From CAYTQK01 sp964439745 (GTDB lineage: Bacteria > Desulfobacterota > Desulfobacteria > Desulfobacterales > Desulfosudaceae), in contig CAYTQK010000044.1 of NCBI GenBank assembly GCA_964439745.1, forward strand, positions 1 to 16,036: a stretch of 16,036 nt of DNA. Reading direction: 5' to 3'. The notes under the pieces were generated by a model that did not search any database, was not told where the DNA came from, and saw nothing but the letters and a program-made list of their open reading frames with translations. This document shows positions 1-7,693 of this stretch, in pieces; positions within the stretch are counted from its first letter, which is position 1; every line of letters begins with the position of its first letter. A program made the translations under genes and the position numbers.

Positions 1-2
1 CC

Positions 3-1412
3 CCGAACGATTCGGAGGTATTGCCCGAGGATGTAAATACCGCCACGCGGCGGACCCGGAATCTTTCCTTGAATATCCCCATCAGCAGTGCGGCCATGGA
101 TACGGTCACCGAGTCGGCCACGGCCATCAGCATGGCTCGGGCCGGGGGCATGGGCATTATTCACCGCAACATGAGCGTGGAGGATCAGGCCCGCGAAGTC
201 GGCCGGGTGAAAAAGTCCGAAAGCGGCATGGTCGTCGATCCGGTGACCACCGATCCGGACAAGCCCATCGGTTCGGTGCTGGAACTGATGCGCACCTATG
301 ATATTTCCGGGGTGCCGGTCACCCGCGGCGGCAAACTGGTCGGGATCGTCACTAACCGGGATCTGCGGTTCGAGACCAACCTGGAAAAGAAGGTCTCCGA
401 AATCATGACCAGTAAGAACCTGGTGACGGTGCCGGAAGGCATCACCCTGGATGAATCCAAGGAACTGCTGCATCAGCACAAGATAGAAAAGCTGCTGGTG
501 ATGAACAAGGACGGCGCCCTGGTCGGCCTGATCACCATGAAGGATATTGAAAAACTCAAAAAATATCCCCATTCCTGCAAGGACAAGCTGGGGCGGCTGC
601 GGGTGGGTGCCGCCGTGGGGGTGGGACCGGAAACGGAAAACCGGGCGCGGGCCCTGTCCGAAGCCGGGGTGGATGTCATCGTCATCGATACCTCGCACGG
701 CCATTCCCGCAATGTGCTTCAGACGGTGGAAATGCTCAAGGGGACTTTTCCCGAAATCGATGTCATTGCCGGCAATGTCTGCACCGGCAAGGGAGCCGAG
801 GATCTGATCAATGCCGGCGTGGACGGCGTCAAGATCGGTGTCGGACCGGGCTCGATCTGTACCACCCGGGTGGTGGCCGGGGTGGGCATGCCCCAGCTTA
901 CGGCCATCATGAACTGCCGGTCCGTCTCCAACAAAACCGGGGTGCCCCTGATCGCCGACGGCGGCATCAAGTTTTCCGGGGACATTGCCAAGGCCATTGC
1001 GGCCGGCGCGCATACCGTTATGCTGGGCGGTCTGTTTGCCGGTACCGAAGAGAGTCCCGGCGAAACCATCCTCTACCAGGGCCGGAGTTACAAGGTTTAC
1101 CGGGGCATGGGCTCGGTGGAGGCCATGAAGCAGGGCAGCAAGGATCGCTACTATCAGACCGACGAAGTCGATGACAACCTGCTGGTGCCCGAGGGGATCG
1201 TCGGCCGCGTGCCGTACAAAGGACCCATCGGCAACAATATCGTCCAGCTGCTGGGGGGATTGAAAGCCGGTATGGGTTACCTGGGCTGCCGCACCATCGA
1301 CGAACTGCGGGAGCGGGCCCGGTTTGTCAAGATCAGCCCGGCCGGTCTGCGGGAAAGTCATGTTCATGACGTGATTATTACCAAGGAAGCGCCCAACTAC
1401 CGCCTGGACTAG
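3..1412 (+). CDS. guaB: IMP dehydrogenase (5' end cut by the window edge)
   Basis: Catalyses the NAD-dependent oxidation of IMP to XMP, the first committed step of GMP synthesis, in the cytoplasm. The visible frame opens at the window edge with PNDSEVLPEDV, which matches the family's early 'P.hSEVLP..V' segment. About 17 N-terminal residues therefore lie outside the window, and the TTG at 21 is an internal Leu codon, not a start. Counting that Leu as residue 1: the first barrel segment with SAAMDTVTE is at 23-31, a CBS pair (Bateman module) spans about 73-185, the catalytic loop GVGPGSICTT has Cys280 (codon 858-860), IADGGIKFSGD is at 311-321, the flap region KDRYYQ is near 374 and EGIVGRVPYKG is at 391-401. 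The C-terminus is complete, ending in a TAG stop. No guaA follows. The downstream gap holds a large palindrome rather than a simple terminator. Family identification is secure. Confidence 0.97.
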   Translation, partial: PNDSEVLPEDVNTATRRTRNLSLNIPISSAAMDTVTESATAISMARAGGMGIIHRNMSVEDQAREVGRVKKSESGMVVDPVTTDPDKPIGSVLELMRTYDISGVPVTRGGKLVGIVTNRDLRFETNLEKKVSEIMTSKNLVTVPEGITLDESKELLHQHKIEKLLVMNKDGALVGLITMKDIEKLKKYPHSCKDKLGRLRVGAAVGVGPETENRARALSEAGVDVIVIDTSHGHSRNVLQTVEMLKGTFPEIDVIAGNVCTGKGAEDLINAGVDGVKIGVGPGSICTTRVVAGVGMPQLTAIMNCRSVSNKTGVPLIADGGIKFSGDIAKAIAAGAHTVMLGGLFAGTEESPGETILYQGRSYKVYRGMGSVEAMKQGSKDRYYQTDEVDDNLLVPEGIVGRVPYKGPIGNNIVQLLGGLKAGMGYLGCRTIDELRERARFVKISPAGLRESHVHDVIITKEAPNYRLD

Positions 1413-1828
1413 AAGTTGTGACTTGGTAAGAGGAATTGTTGCTCGGTAGCGGCTTAGTGGTAGCACTGGTAACATTTTTTGCGCGCCGTGACCCTTTCGG
1501 GGCCGTTTGTTACCGGCGGCTAAATGGCTCGAACTCGGGCTGGCGCCCTCAGACAGCGAGCCATTTGTAACGCCGCCGGTAACAAACGGCTTATTCCCGA
1601 AAGGATCAAATGGCGAGCAAAAAAGGTTACCAGTGCGATCCTTTTCCTTTGGCGTAACCCCTTACATCAGCTTGCCTTTTTGTAGATAAACAGGATAGTC
1701 AGAATAAAAGAGCAGTTTTCCTCTTGAAATAATCACGTTGCGAATAAAACGGCTTTTTGCAAGAACCAGCCTTTTGTGCTTTTAGCCGCATTGTTCTGAA
1801 ACCATTTTTCAGGCCAACGAGGTGGTCG
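1413..1828. other. 416-nt intergenic region between guaB and dnaE
   Basis: No convincing gene is seen here. The left part is occupied by the nested palindrome at 1463-1636. The right part (about 1637-1828) is more AT-rich and should hold the dnaE promoter. One weak match is TTGCCT (1672-1677), 16 nt, GATAGT (1694-1699); another possibility is TTGAAA near 1724 followed by TAAAAC. Neither is strong. A 60-codon open frame from TTG at 1507 runs through the palindrome but has no ribosome site and lies mostly on inverted-repeat sequence, so it is not called as a gene. Confidence 0.6.
1463..1636. repeat. Long nested imperfect palindrome (possible mobile repeat or structured RNA)
   Basis: Four pairs of arms nest around one centre. 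The outer arms 1463-1481 and 1618-1636 match 18 of 19 (GCACTGGTAAC then a T run). Arms 1493-1501 and 1596-1604 match 9 of 9 (CCTTTCGGG). Arms 1502-1519 and 1573-1590 match 18 of 18 (GCCGTTTGTTACCGGCGG). The inner arms 1522-1531 and 1557-1566 match 10 of 10 (AAATGGCTCG). The tip (1532-1556) holds a further GGGC/GCCC mini-stem at 1537-1548. Unpaired bulges lie at 1482-1492 and 1605-1617, and the right bulge repeats part of the inner arm (AAATGGCGAGC). The size and the terminal inverted repeats fit a MITE-like or REP-like dispersed element or a folded transcript. No flanking target duplication is evident and no transposase is present. Confidence 0.85.
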
Positions 1829-4800
1829 ATGACGCAGGATAACCAGCCGGATTTTGTTCATCTGCACGTCCATACCGAGTACAGCCTCCTGGACGGAATC
1901 ATCCGCATCAAGGCGCTGGTGGAGCGGGCCGTGGCCCTGGGCATGCGGGCGGTGGCCATCACCGACCATGGCAACATGTTCGGGGCGGTTAATTTTTATC
2001 AGGCCGCGGTCAAGGCCGGCCTGCGGCCGGTCATCGGCTGTGAATTCTACCTGGCGCCCCGCACCATCGCCGATAAGACCCCCCTGGATCACGAGGGCAT
2101 GACCCACCTGGTCCTGCTGGCTGAAAACCAGGAGGGATACCATAACCTCTGCCGGCTGGCCTCGGTGGCGGCATTGGAAGGATTTTATCATAAACCCCGC
2201 ATCGACAAGGAATTGCTGCGGCAGCACAGCGGCGGCCTGATCGGCCTGTCCGCCTGCCTCAAGGGAGAAATCCCGCAGCTGCTCGGCGCCGGCCGCATTG
2301 AAGAGGCGGACGCGGCCGCCCGCTGGTACCAGGAGGTTCTCGGGCAAGACAATTTTTTTCTGGAAATTCAGAACAACGGCATGGCGGCCCAGGAAAAGAT
2401 GAATGCCGCCCTGGCCGAGATGAGCCAACGGCTGTCCCTGCCCCTGGTGGGCACCAATGACTGCCATTACCTGGATGAAAATGACAGCAGTGTGCACGAG
2501 TTGTCCCTGTGCCTGCAGACCGGCAAGACCATCAACGACCCGGGCCGGTTCCGGTTCGAGACCAACCAGCTCAACTTCAAGTCCAAGCAGGAGATGGTCG
2601 ATTTTCTGGCCCCCTTTCCCGGCGCGGCCGCCAATACCGTGGCCATTGCCGAGCGCTGCCAGGTGGAATTTGATTTTGAAACCCTCCATTTTCCCCGTTT
2701 TGAAACACCGGCCGGTCAGACCGTGGACGAACTCTTCGAAGAAAAGGTCCGGCAGGGATTCGACCGGCGGCTGGCGGCGATCCGGCAGAAGCAGGCGGAG
2801 GTCGACAAATCCGTTTACCAGAAGCGGCTGGATTATGAAATCGGGGTTATCCGGCAGATGGAGTTTTCGGGCTATTTTCTGATCGTGGCCGATTTCATCG
2901 AGTATGCCCGGCAGAACGATATTCCCATCGGCCCCGGCCGCGGGTCGGCCGCGGGCAGCCTGGTCTCCTACTGCCTGGGCATTACCGACCTGGATCCCAT
3001 TGAACACGGCCTGCTGTTTGAGCGGTTTCTCAACCCGGAACGCAAGAGCATGCCCGATATTGACGTGGATATCTGCATCAACGGCCGGGAAAAGGTCTAT
3101 CATTACCTGGTGGACAAATACGGCGGTCATGATTACGTGGCCCATATCATCACCTTCGGCTCCATGAAGAGCCGCGGCGCCATCCGTGACGTGGGCCGGG
3201 TGCTGGACATCCCGCTTTACGAGGTGGACAAGATCGCCAAGCTGGTCCCCACCGACAGCAAAGACCTGGCCGATGCCCTGAAAAAAGAACCGGCCCTGAA
3301 ACAGCTGATTGATTCCAAGCCGGAATTTCAGGAGCTGATGAAGGCCAGCCAGCTGCTGGAGGGCCTGCCCCGGCACGTCTCCACCCATGCCGCCGGCGTG
3401 GTCATCGGTGATCGGCCCCTGGTCTCCTATCTCCCCCTGTACTCGGTCAGCCAGGGCGAGGTGCTGACCCAGTATGACATGAAGTGCCTCGAAAAAATCG
3501 GGCTGGTCAAGCTGGATCTGCTGGGCCTGCGCAACCTGACGGTTATCAAGGATACCCTGGGACTGCTGGAAGATCAGGGCCGGCCGGTGCCGGACCTCTC
3601 CCGGCTGGACCTGGCGGATGAAAAAACATACCAGCTGCTCTGTCACGGCGACACCACCGGCGTGTTTCAGCTGGAAAGCGCCGGCATGAAAGAGCTGCTG
3701 GTCAAGATAAAACCGGCGGTCTTCTCCGATATCGTCGCCCTGGTGGCCCTGTACCGGCCCGGTCCGCTGGGCAGCAACATGGTCGATGACTTTGTCAACC
3801 GCAAGCACGGCCGGGAAAAGGTTACCTATCTGCTGCCCCAGCTGGAACCCATCTTGAAAGAGACCTACGGGGTGATCCTCTACCAGGAGCAGGTCATGAA
3901 GATCGCCCAGGAAGTGGCCGGCTATTCCATGGGCATGGCCGACGACCTGCGCAAGGCCATGGGCAAGAAAATCGCGGCCATGATGGCCGAGCACCGCGAC
4001 TATTTCATCAAGGGCGCCGTGGCCAACAGCATCCCCGAAGACCAGGCCCTGAAATTGTACGAACAGATCGAGTTTTTCGGCGGCTACGGTTTCAACAAGT
4101 CCCACAGCGCCGCCTACGCCCTGATCGCCTACCAGACCGCCTATCTCAAGGCCAATTTCCCGGTGGAATTCATGGCGGCCCTGCTGACCAGCGCCATGGT
4201 CAATTCTGACAATGTTGTCAAGTTTATCGCCGAGTGCCGCGTCGCCGGAATTGAAATCCTGCCGCCGGATATCAACGAAAGCGACAAGCGGTTTACCGTT
4301 ACCGACGGCCGCATCCGGTTCGGACTGCTGGCGGTGAAAAATGTCGGCGAGGCCGCCATCGAAGCCATGGTGGCAGAGCGAAACGAAAATGGTCCCTTTG
4401 CCTCGTTATTCGATTTCTGTGAACGGGTCAGTCTGTTCAAGGTGAATAAAAAGGTCCTGGAAAGCCTGATCAAGTGCGGCGCCTTTGATTCCACCGGGTC
4501 CGCCCGCTCCCGGATGATGGCCGCCCTGGAAGACGCCCTGGCCCACGGCCAGACCATTCAGCGGGAAAAGGCCGACGCCCAGATGAGCCTGTTTGACATG
4601 GATGCCGCCGTAAGTTCACTGAATGCCCCGACCCTGCCGGACATCGAGGAGTGGGACAAAAAGCTGCGGCTTTCGTTTGAAAAGGAATCCCTGGGCTTTT
4701 ACGTCACCGGTCACCCCCTGGCCGAATACCGGGAAACCATCCGCCAGTACGCCAGTACCGACACCCTCACCGTCCAGGAGACGAAAGACAGGGAGCGGAT

Positions 4801-5371
4801 TATTATCGGCGGCAGCATTGCCGCGGTCAAACGCAAGCGGACCAAAAACGACAAGTCCATGGCGACTTTTACCCTGGAGGATGGCTATGGGACGGTGGAA
4901 GTAGTGGTCTTCCCGGCTGTTTTCGAGCTGGTGGGGGATCTGCTGGCGGAAGACGCGGTGGTTTTCGTGGAAGGTCCGCTGGAAAAATCAGAGACCGCCG
5001 TGGCCGTTCATGCCGACCGGGTGGTGCCCCTGGAAAAGGCCGCAGAGGCCTGGCAGCCCAGCCTGCATTGCCTGGTGGATGAACGGATTACGGACACTGA
5101 AACGCTGCGGCGGTTGAAAGAGATTTTTGAGCAGCACCCGGGCAGCTGCCGCGGCTTTTTGCACCTGACCGCGGGGAACAACGGCAACGCCACCCTGATC
5201 GCCCTGCCGGAGTCCCTGAGTGTTTCGCCGGGGGCGGCCCTGGCCGACAAGATTGATGAACTGCTGGGCTATCCGGCCGCGTCCACCCGCTGCCGGTTGC
5301 TGCCCGGTGCGGAGCAGTGGGGGAAAAAACAGTATTCCCGCAAGACCGGCCGCTACCGGGGGAAAAATTAG
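1829..5371 (+). CDS. dnaE: DNA polymerase III alpha subunit
   Basis: The replicative polymerase (1180 residues, near the 1160 of E. coli DnaE) extends the leading and lagging strands within the Pol III holoenzyme. The ATG at 1829 is preferred because it follows GAGGTG at 1819-1824 and gives the family N-terminus MTQDNQPDFVHLHVHTEYS. A TTG 72 nt upstream only adds unconserved residues. Order of parts: PHP domain (about 8-280) with H13/H15, D46/H47, E72, H93, H121, C143 and D211/H213; polymerase core with GPGRGSAAGSLVSYCLG (368-384), PDIDVDI (409-415; catalytic D410 and D412) and KLDLLGLR (third Asp, D563); fingers around YRPGPLGSNMVDDF (642-655) and GYGFNKSHSAAYALIAYQ (752-769); clamp-binding QMSLF (918-922); OB fold about 990-1065; C-terminal tau-binding region. 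It is convergent with the chemoreceptor gene, and their stop codons touch at 5371/5372. Confidence 0.98.
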   Translation: MTQDNQPDFVHLHVHTEYSLLDGIIRIKALVERAVALGMRAVAITDHGNMFGAVNFYQAAVKAGLRPVIGCEFYLAPRTIADKTPLDHEGMTHLVLLAENQEGYHNLCRLASVAALEGFYHKPRIDKELLRQHSGGLIGLSACLKGEIPQLLGAGRIEEADAAARWYQEVLGQDNFFLEIQNNGMAAQEKMNAALAEMSQRLSLPLVGTNDCHYLDENDSSVHELSLCLQTGKTINDPGRFRFETNQLNFKSKQEMVDFLAPFPGAAANTVAIAERCQVEFDFETLHFPRFETPAGQTVDELFEEKVRQGFDRRLAAIRQKQAEVDKSVYQKRLDYEIGVIRQMEFSGYFLIVADFIEYARQNDIPIGPGRGSAAGSLVSYCLGITDLDPIEHGLLFERFLNPERKSMPDIDVDICINGREKVYHYLVDKYGGHDYVAHIITFGSMKSRGAIRDVGRVLDIPLYEVDKIAKLVPTDSKDLADALKKEPALKQLIDSKPEFQELMKASQLLEGLPRHVSTHAAGVVIGDRPLVSYLPLYSVSQGEVLTQYDMKCLEKIGLVKLDLLGLRNLTVIKDTLGLLEDQGRPVPDLSRLDLADEKTYQLLCHGDTTGVFQLESAGMKELLVKIKPAVFSDIVALVALYRPGPLGSNMVDDFVNRKHGREKVTYLLPQLEPILKETYGVILYQEQVMKIAQEVAGYSMGMADDLRKAMGKKIAAMMAEHRDYFIKGAVANSIPEDQALKLYEQIEFFGGYGFNKSHSAAYALIAYQTAYLKANFPVEFMAALLTSAMVNSDNVVKFIAECRVAGIEILPPDINESDKRFTVTDGRIRFGLLAVKNVGEAAIEAMVAERNENGPFASLFDFCERVSLFKVNKKVLESLIKCGAFDSTGSARSRMMAALEDALAHGQTIQREKADAQMSLFDMDAAVSSLNAPTLPDIEEWDKKLRLSFEKESLGFYVTGHPLAEYRETIRQYASTDTLTVQETKDRERIIIGGSIAAVKRKRTKNDKSMATFTLEDGYGTVEVVVFPAVFELVGDLLAEDAVVFVEGPLEKSETAVAVHADRVVPLEKAAEAWQPSLHCLVDERITDTETLRRLKEIFEQHPGSCRGFLHLTAGNNGNATLIALPESLSVSPGAALADKIDELLGYPAASTRCRLLPGAEQWGKKQYSRKTGRYRGKN

Positions 5372-7477
5372 CTACACCTTGAATCTTTTTACCATCTCGA
5401 TCAGTTTTCCGGAAAGCTGCTTCAGGTCTTCGGCGTTGTTGTTCAGCCTGTCGCTGGTCTGCGACATTTCCTTGGCGGACTGATTCACACTGGCGATTTC
5501 ATCGGCAATGTTCACGGTGACCGAGGAGCTGTAGGCCAGCTCATTGTTGGTGTCCTGGATGCCGTTGGAGGCCTGGCTGACGTTGGAGGCGATCTCCTTG
5601 GTGGTCAGGGACTGCTCTTCCACGGCCGTGGCGATGGTGGCCACGATACTGTTCACCTCTTCGATGACCTTCATGATATTGTCAATGCTTTGCACGGTGG
5701 TGGAAGTGGAATTCTGGATGCCGGTGATCTTTTCTTTGATCTGTTCGGTGGCTTCGGCGGTCTGCCGGGCCAGCTGCTTGATTTCATCGGCCACCACCGC
5801 GAATCCCTTGCCGGCTTCGCCGGCCCGGGCCGCTTCGATAGTGGCATTCAGCGCCAGCAGGTTGGTCTGTTCCGAAATTTCGGTGATGGTTTCGGTGACC
5901 ATGCCGATCTCTTCGGCCGCCTGCCCCAGCTCGTCGATCTGACTGGACGCTTTCTTGGTCTCCTGCACGGCATTTTCGGTAATGGAACTGGCCGAGGCCG
6001 AGTGCTGGGCAATATCGGAAATGGTGGCCGTCATCTGTTCCGCCGAAGAGGCAATGGCGTGAAGGGTGGTGGTACTTTCCTCCATGGCCGTGGCCACGGT
6101 ATTGATTTTGTTGCTGGCCTGGTCCGCGGCCTTGGCAACTGATGCGGCCTTGGAAGATACGTCCGATGATCCGCTGAACATCTGGCTGGACAGGCTGGAC
6201 AGGTCGCCGGAAGCTGTTTCCAGGGTATGGGCGTGCTGGCTGATGTCCTGGATCATGCCCTGCATGGTTTCGATAAAGGAGTTAAACCAGCTGGCCAGTT
6301 CGCCCGCTTCGTCGGATGTCCGTACCTCCAGGCGCCGGGTCAGGTCGCCCTTGCCCTTGGCAATCCCCTTTAATCCCTCGACGACTGTTGAAATCGGCCG
6401 GATAATTACCCGGGTCAGCGCCATGCTGATAGGAACCAGGATGACACAGCAGAGCAACGAAATCAGCAGCAGAATTTTGATTGTCTGGAGGGTATTGGCC
6501 CGGGCAGTGGCCGTTGAAATCAAGGTGACGATGGAGGCAATGCATTCGGAGCCGCAATAAATCGGCAGGTGGCCGGTAAAATAACTGTCTGTGGCGTCCT
6601 TGAGACTGACGGTGTCGAAGATCACCTGCTGGTCATTCAGCGTCCAGCTTTCGCTGAGATCCGGGTATTGCCGGGACAGGGAGGCGTAAGCGGTCAGGGT
6701 GCCGACGGAAAATCGCTGGTTGACGAAAACATTGATTTCCGTATCCGTCAACGCGGCCAGCTTATCGACGAAGTTTTGATCCAGGCGCTGGGTCGCCATG
6801 GCGAGGCCTACCTGGACCTGTTCCATGGCGCCGGTTTCCTCGTTGAATTCCGGGGCGGTGCAGGGGGCCATGGCCGTCAGGTTAAGAAACTTGTTGTTGG
6901 AGATAAAGCGGGCGGATTGCTGGTCGGGAATCAGCTGCTTGTCAATGCGCCGCTGGATATCGGCGACCGTATCCTGGCGCGTCCAGGTGGCCTGGCCGAG
7001 TTTTTCGCCGGTTTTTATCCGGGTCGTGTAATAACCGTTTTCATCCTGGCCGCGGGCGGGATAGCCGACGGTTACCCGGTTCTCCTGCCGGACGGCGAAA
7101 GCGGTGATATCGCCATCCATGTCGTACATGGCGATTTTATAGATGCGGCTCGACTGAAGTGTGCTGTAGAGAGAATCGGCAACGTCCTTGAATGAACTTT
7201 CCGTCAGAATGGTGTTGGCATTTTCTTTTTCTTCGGACAGAAACTGGACCTGTGTACCCATATCCCCGGCCGAGGCAACATACGCTGCTTCATCAAGCAG
7301 ATCCTGGCGCTGGGAAATGATGTTTTCCCGGATAATGTTGAAGGTGCGGCTGATGGTCTGGCCGGAGGCCTGGCGGTTCTGGTTGTAGATCAGAAAGGCA
7401 ATGGCCGTGGTCAGGGCGATGATCAGTACGAGCAGCCCGATAAGGATCCGTAACGTGATTTTATTGCCAATGGTCAT
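5372..7477 (-). CDS. Methyl-accepting chemotaxis protein with large periplasmic sensor
   Basis: Inner-membrane chemoreceptor that passes ligand signals to CheA/CheW. Of 701 residues: TM1 about 9-31, a periplasmic sensor of about 300 residues (32-333), TM2 about 334-355, HAMP about 353-407, then a long helical signalling domain. Its hairpin tip is EISEQTNLLALNATIEAARAGE and GKGFAVVADEIKQLA (about 533-570). There is no CheR-docking pentapeptide; the protein ends EMVKRFKV. The sensor carries Cys308 and Cys312 (YCGSEC) just before TM2 and Cys206 earlier. The fold could be a Cache-like double domain, but I cannot assign it or a ligand. The start at 7477 has AAGGTG at 7486-7491, 8 nt upstream. A strong sigma70-type promoter lies about 130 nt upstream. 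No che genes adjoin it, so it is an orphan receptor. Confidence 0.95.
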   Translation of the reverse strand: MTIGNKITLRILIGLLVLIIALTTAIAFLIYNQNRQASGQTISRTFNIIRENIISQRQDLLDEAAYVASAGDMGTQVQFLSEEKENANTILTESSFKDVADSLYSTLQSSRIYKIAMYDMDGDITAFAVRQENRVTVGYPARGQDENGYYTTRIKTGEKLGQATWTRQDTVADIQRRIDKQLIPDQQSARFISNNKFLNLTAMAPCTAPEFNEETGAMEQVQVGLAMATQRLDQNFVDKLAALTDTEINVFVNQRFSVGTLTAYASLSRQYPDLSESWTLNDQQVIFDTVSLKDATDSYFTGHLPIYCGSECIASIVTLISTATARANTLQTIKILLLISLLCCVILVPISMALTRVIIRPISTVVEGLKGIAKGKGDLTRRLEVRTSDEAGELASWFNSFIETMQGMIQDISQHAHTLETASGDLSSLSSQMFSGSSDVSSKAASVAKAADQASNKINTVATAMEESTTTLHAIASSAEQMTATISDIAQHSASASSITENAVQETKKASSQIDELGQAAEEIGMVTETITEISEQTNLLALNATIEAARAGEAGKGFAVVADEIKQLARQTAEATEQIKEKITGIQNSTSTTVQSIDNIMKVIEEVNSIVATIATAVEEQSLTTKEIASNVSQASNGIQDTNNELAYSSSVTVNIADEIASVNQSAKEMSQTSDRLNNNAEDLKQLSGKLIEMVKRFKV

Positions 7478-7610
7478 GATTTGCGCACCTTTCCGTCTCG
7501 GTGATAATGCCGGTCACTATTTTTTTCCGGATCCCCCTGACAACACGGTTCCGGGAGAGCCGATTCCCCGCACGTATGCAAGTTGTCGAACATATATAAC
7601 AATTTAAATT

Positions 7611-7639
7611 ATTTTAATATTTTTTATATAAAAAGTCAA
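7611..7639 (-). promoter_or_regulatory. Sigma70-type promoter for the chemoreceptor gene
   Basis: Read on the minus strand, TTGACT (7634-7639) is followed by a 17-nt spacer and TAAAAT (7611-7616), inside a very AT-rich stretch. This predicts a 5' leader of roughly 125 nt before the ATG at 7477. The same two hexamers with the same spacing occur in front of the PilZ gene. Confidence 0.6.
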
Positions 7640-7654
7640 TGGTGCTTTCCATAT

Positions 7655-7689
7655 TATGCTGAATTTGTCATAAATTCAGGTTCAGCATA
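7655..7689. repeat. Two overlapping alternative hairpins downstream of the DUF2520 gene
   Basis: TATGCTGAA (7655-7663) pairs with TTCAGCATA (7681-7689), 9 of 9. Alternatively CTGAATTT (7659-7666) pairs with AAATTCAG (7672-7679), 8 of 8. Both cannot form together, because the right side holds a TTCAG duplication. The hairpin lies just after the stop of the minus-strand DUF2520 gene and before the chemoreceptor promoter. It may slow or end transcription, but it lacks the T run of an intrinsic terminator. Confidence 0.4.
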
Positions 7690-7693
7690 TTTT

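Noticed and set aside
21..23. TTG as the start of guaB
   Set aside because: The frame upstream to the window edge matches the family's conserved N-terminal segment, so the gene starts outside the window.
1463..1636. Integron attC site
   Set aside because: The structure is much longer than usual attC sites, lies between housekeeping genes with no cassette array or integrase, and the core-site pattern is not clear.
1507..1689. 60-codon open frame in the guaB-dnaE gap
   Set aside because: It starts with TTG without a ribosome site and is largely made of palindrome arms.
1733..4105. 790-codon open frame antisense to dnaE
   Set aside because: It lies opposite a certain gene, has no family features, and is a product of GC-rich third positions that suppress stops on the other strand.
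5544..7195. Plus-strand frames across the chemoreceptor gene
   Set aside because: All are opposite to the clear chemoreceptor and lack family features.
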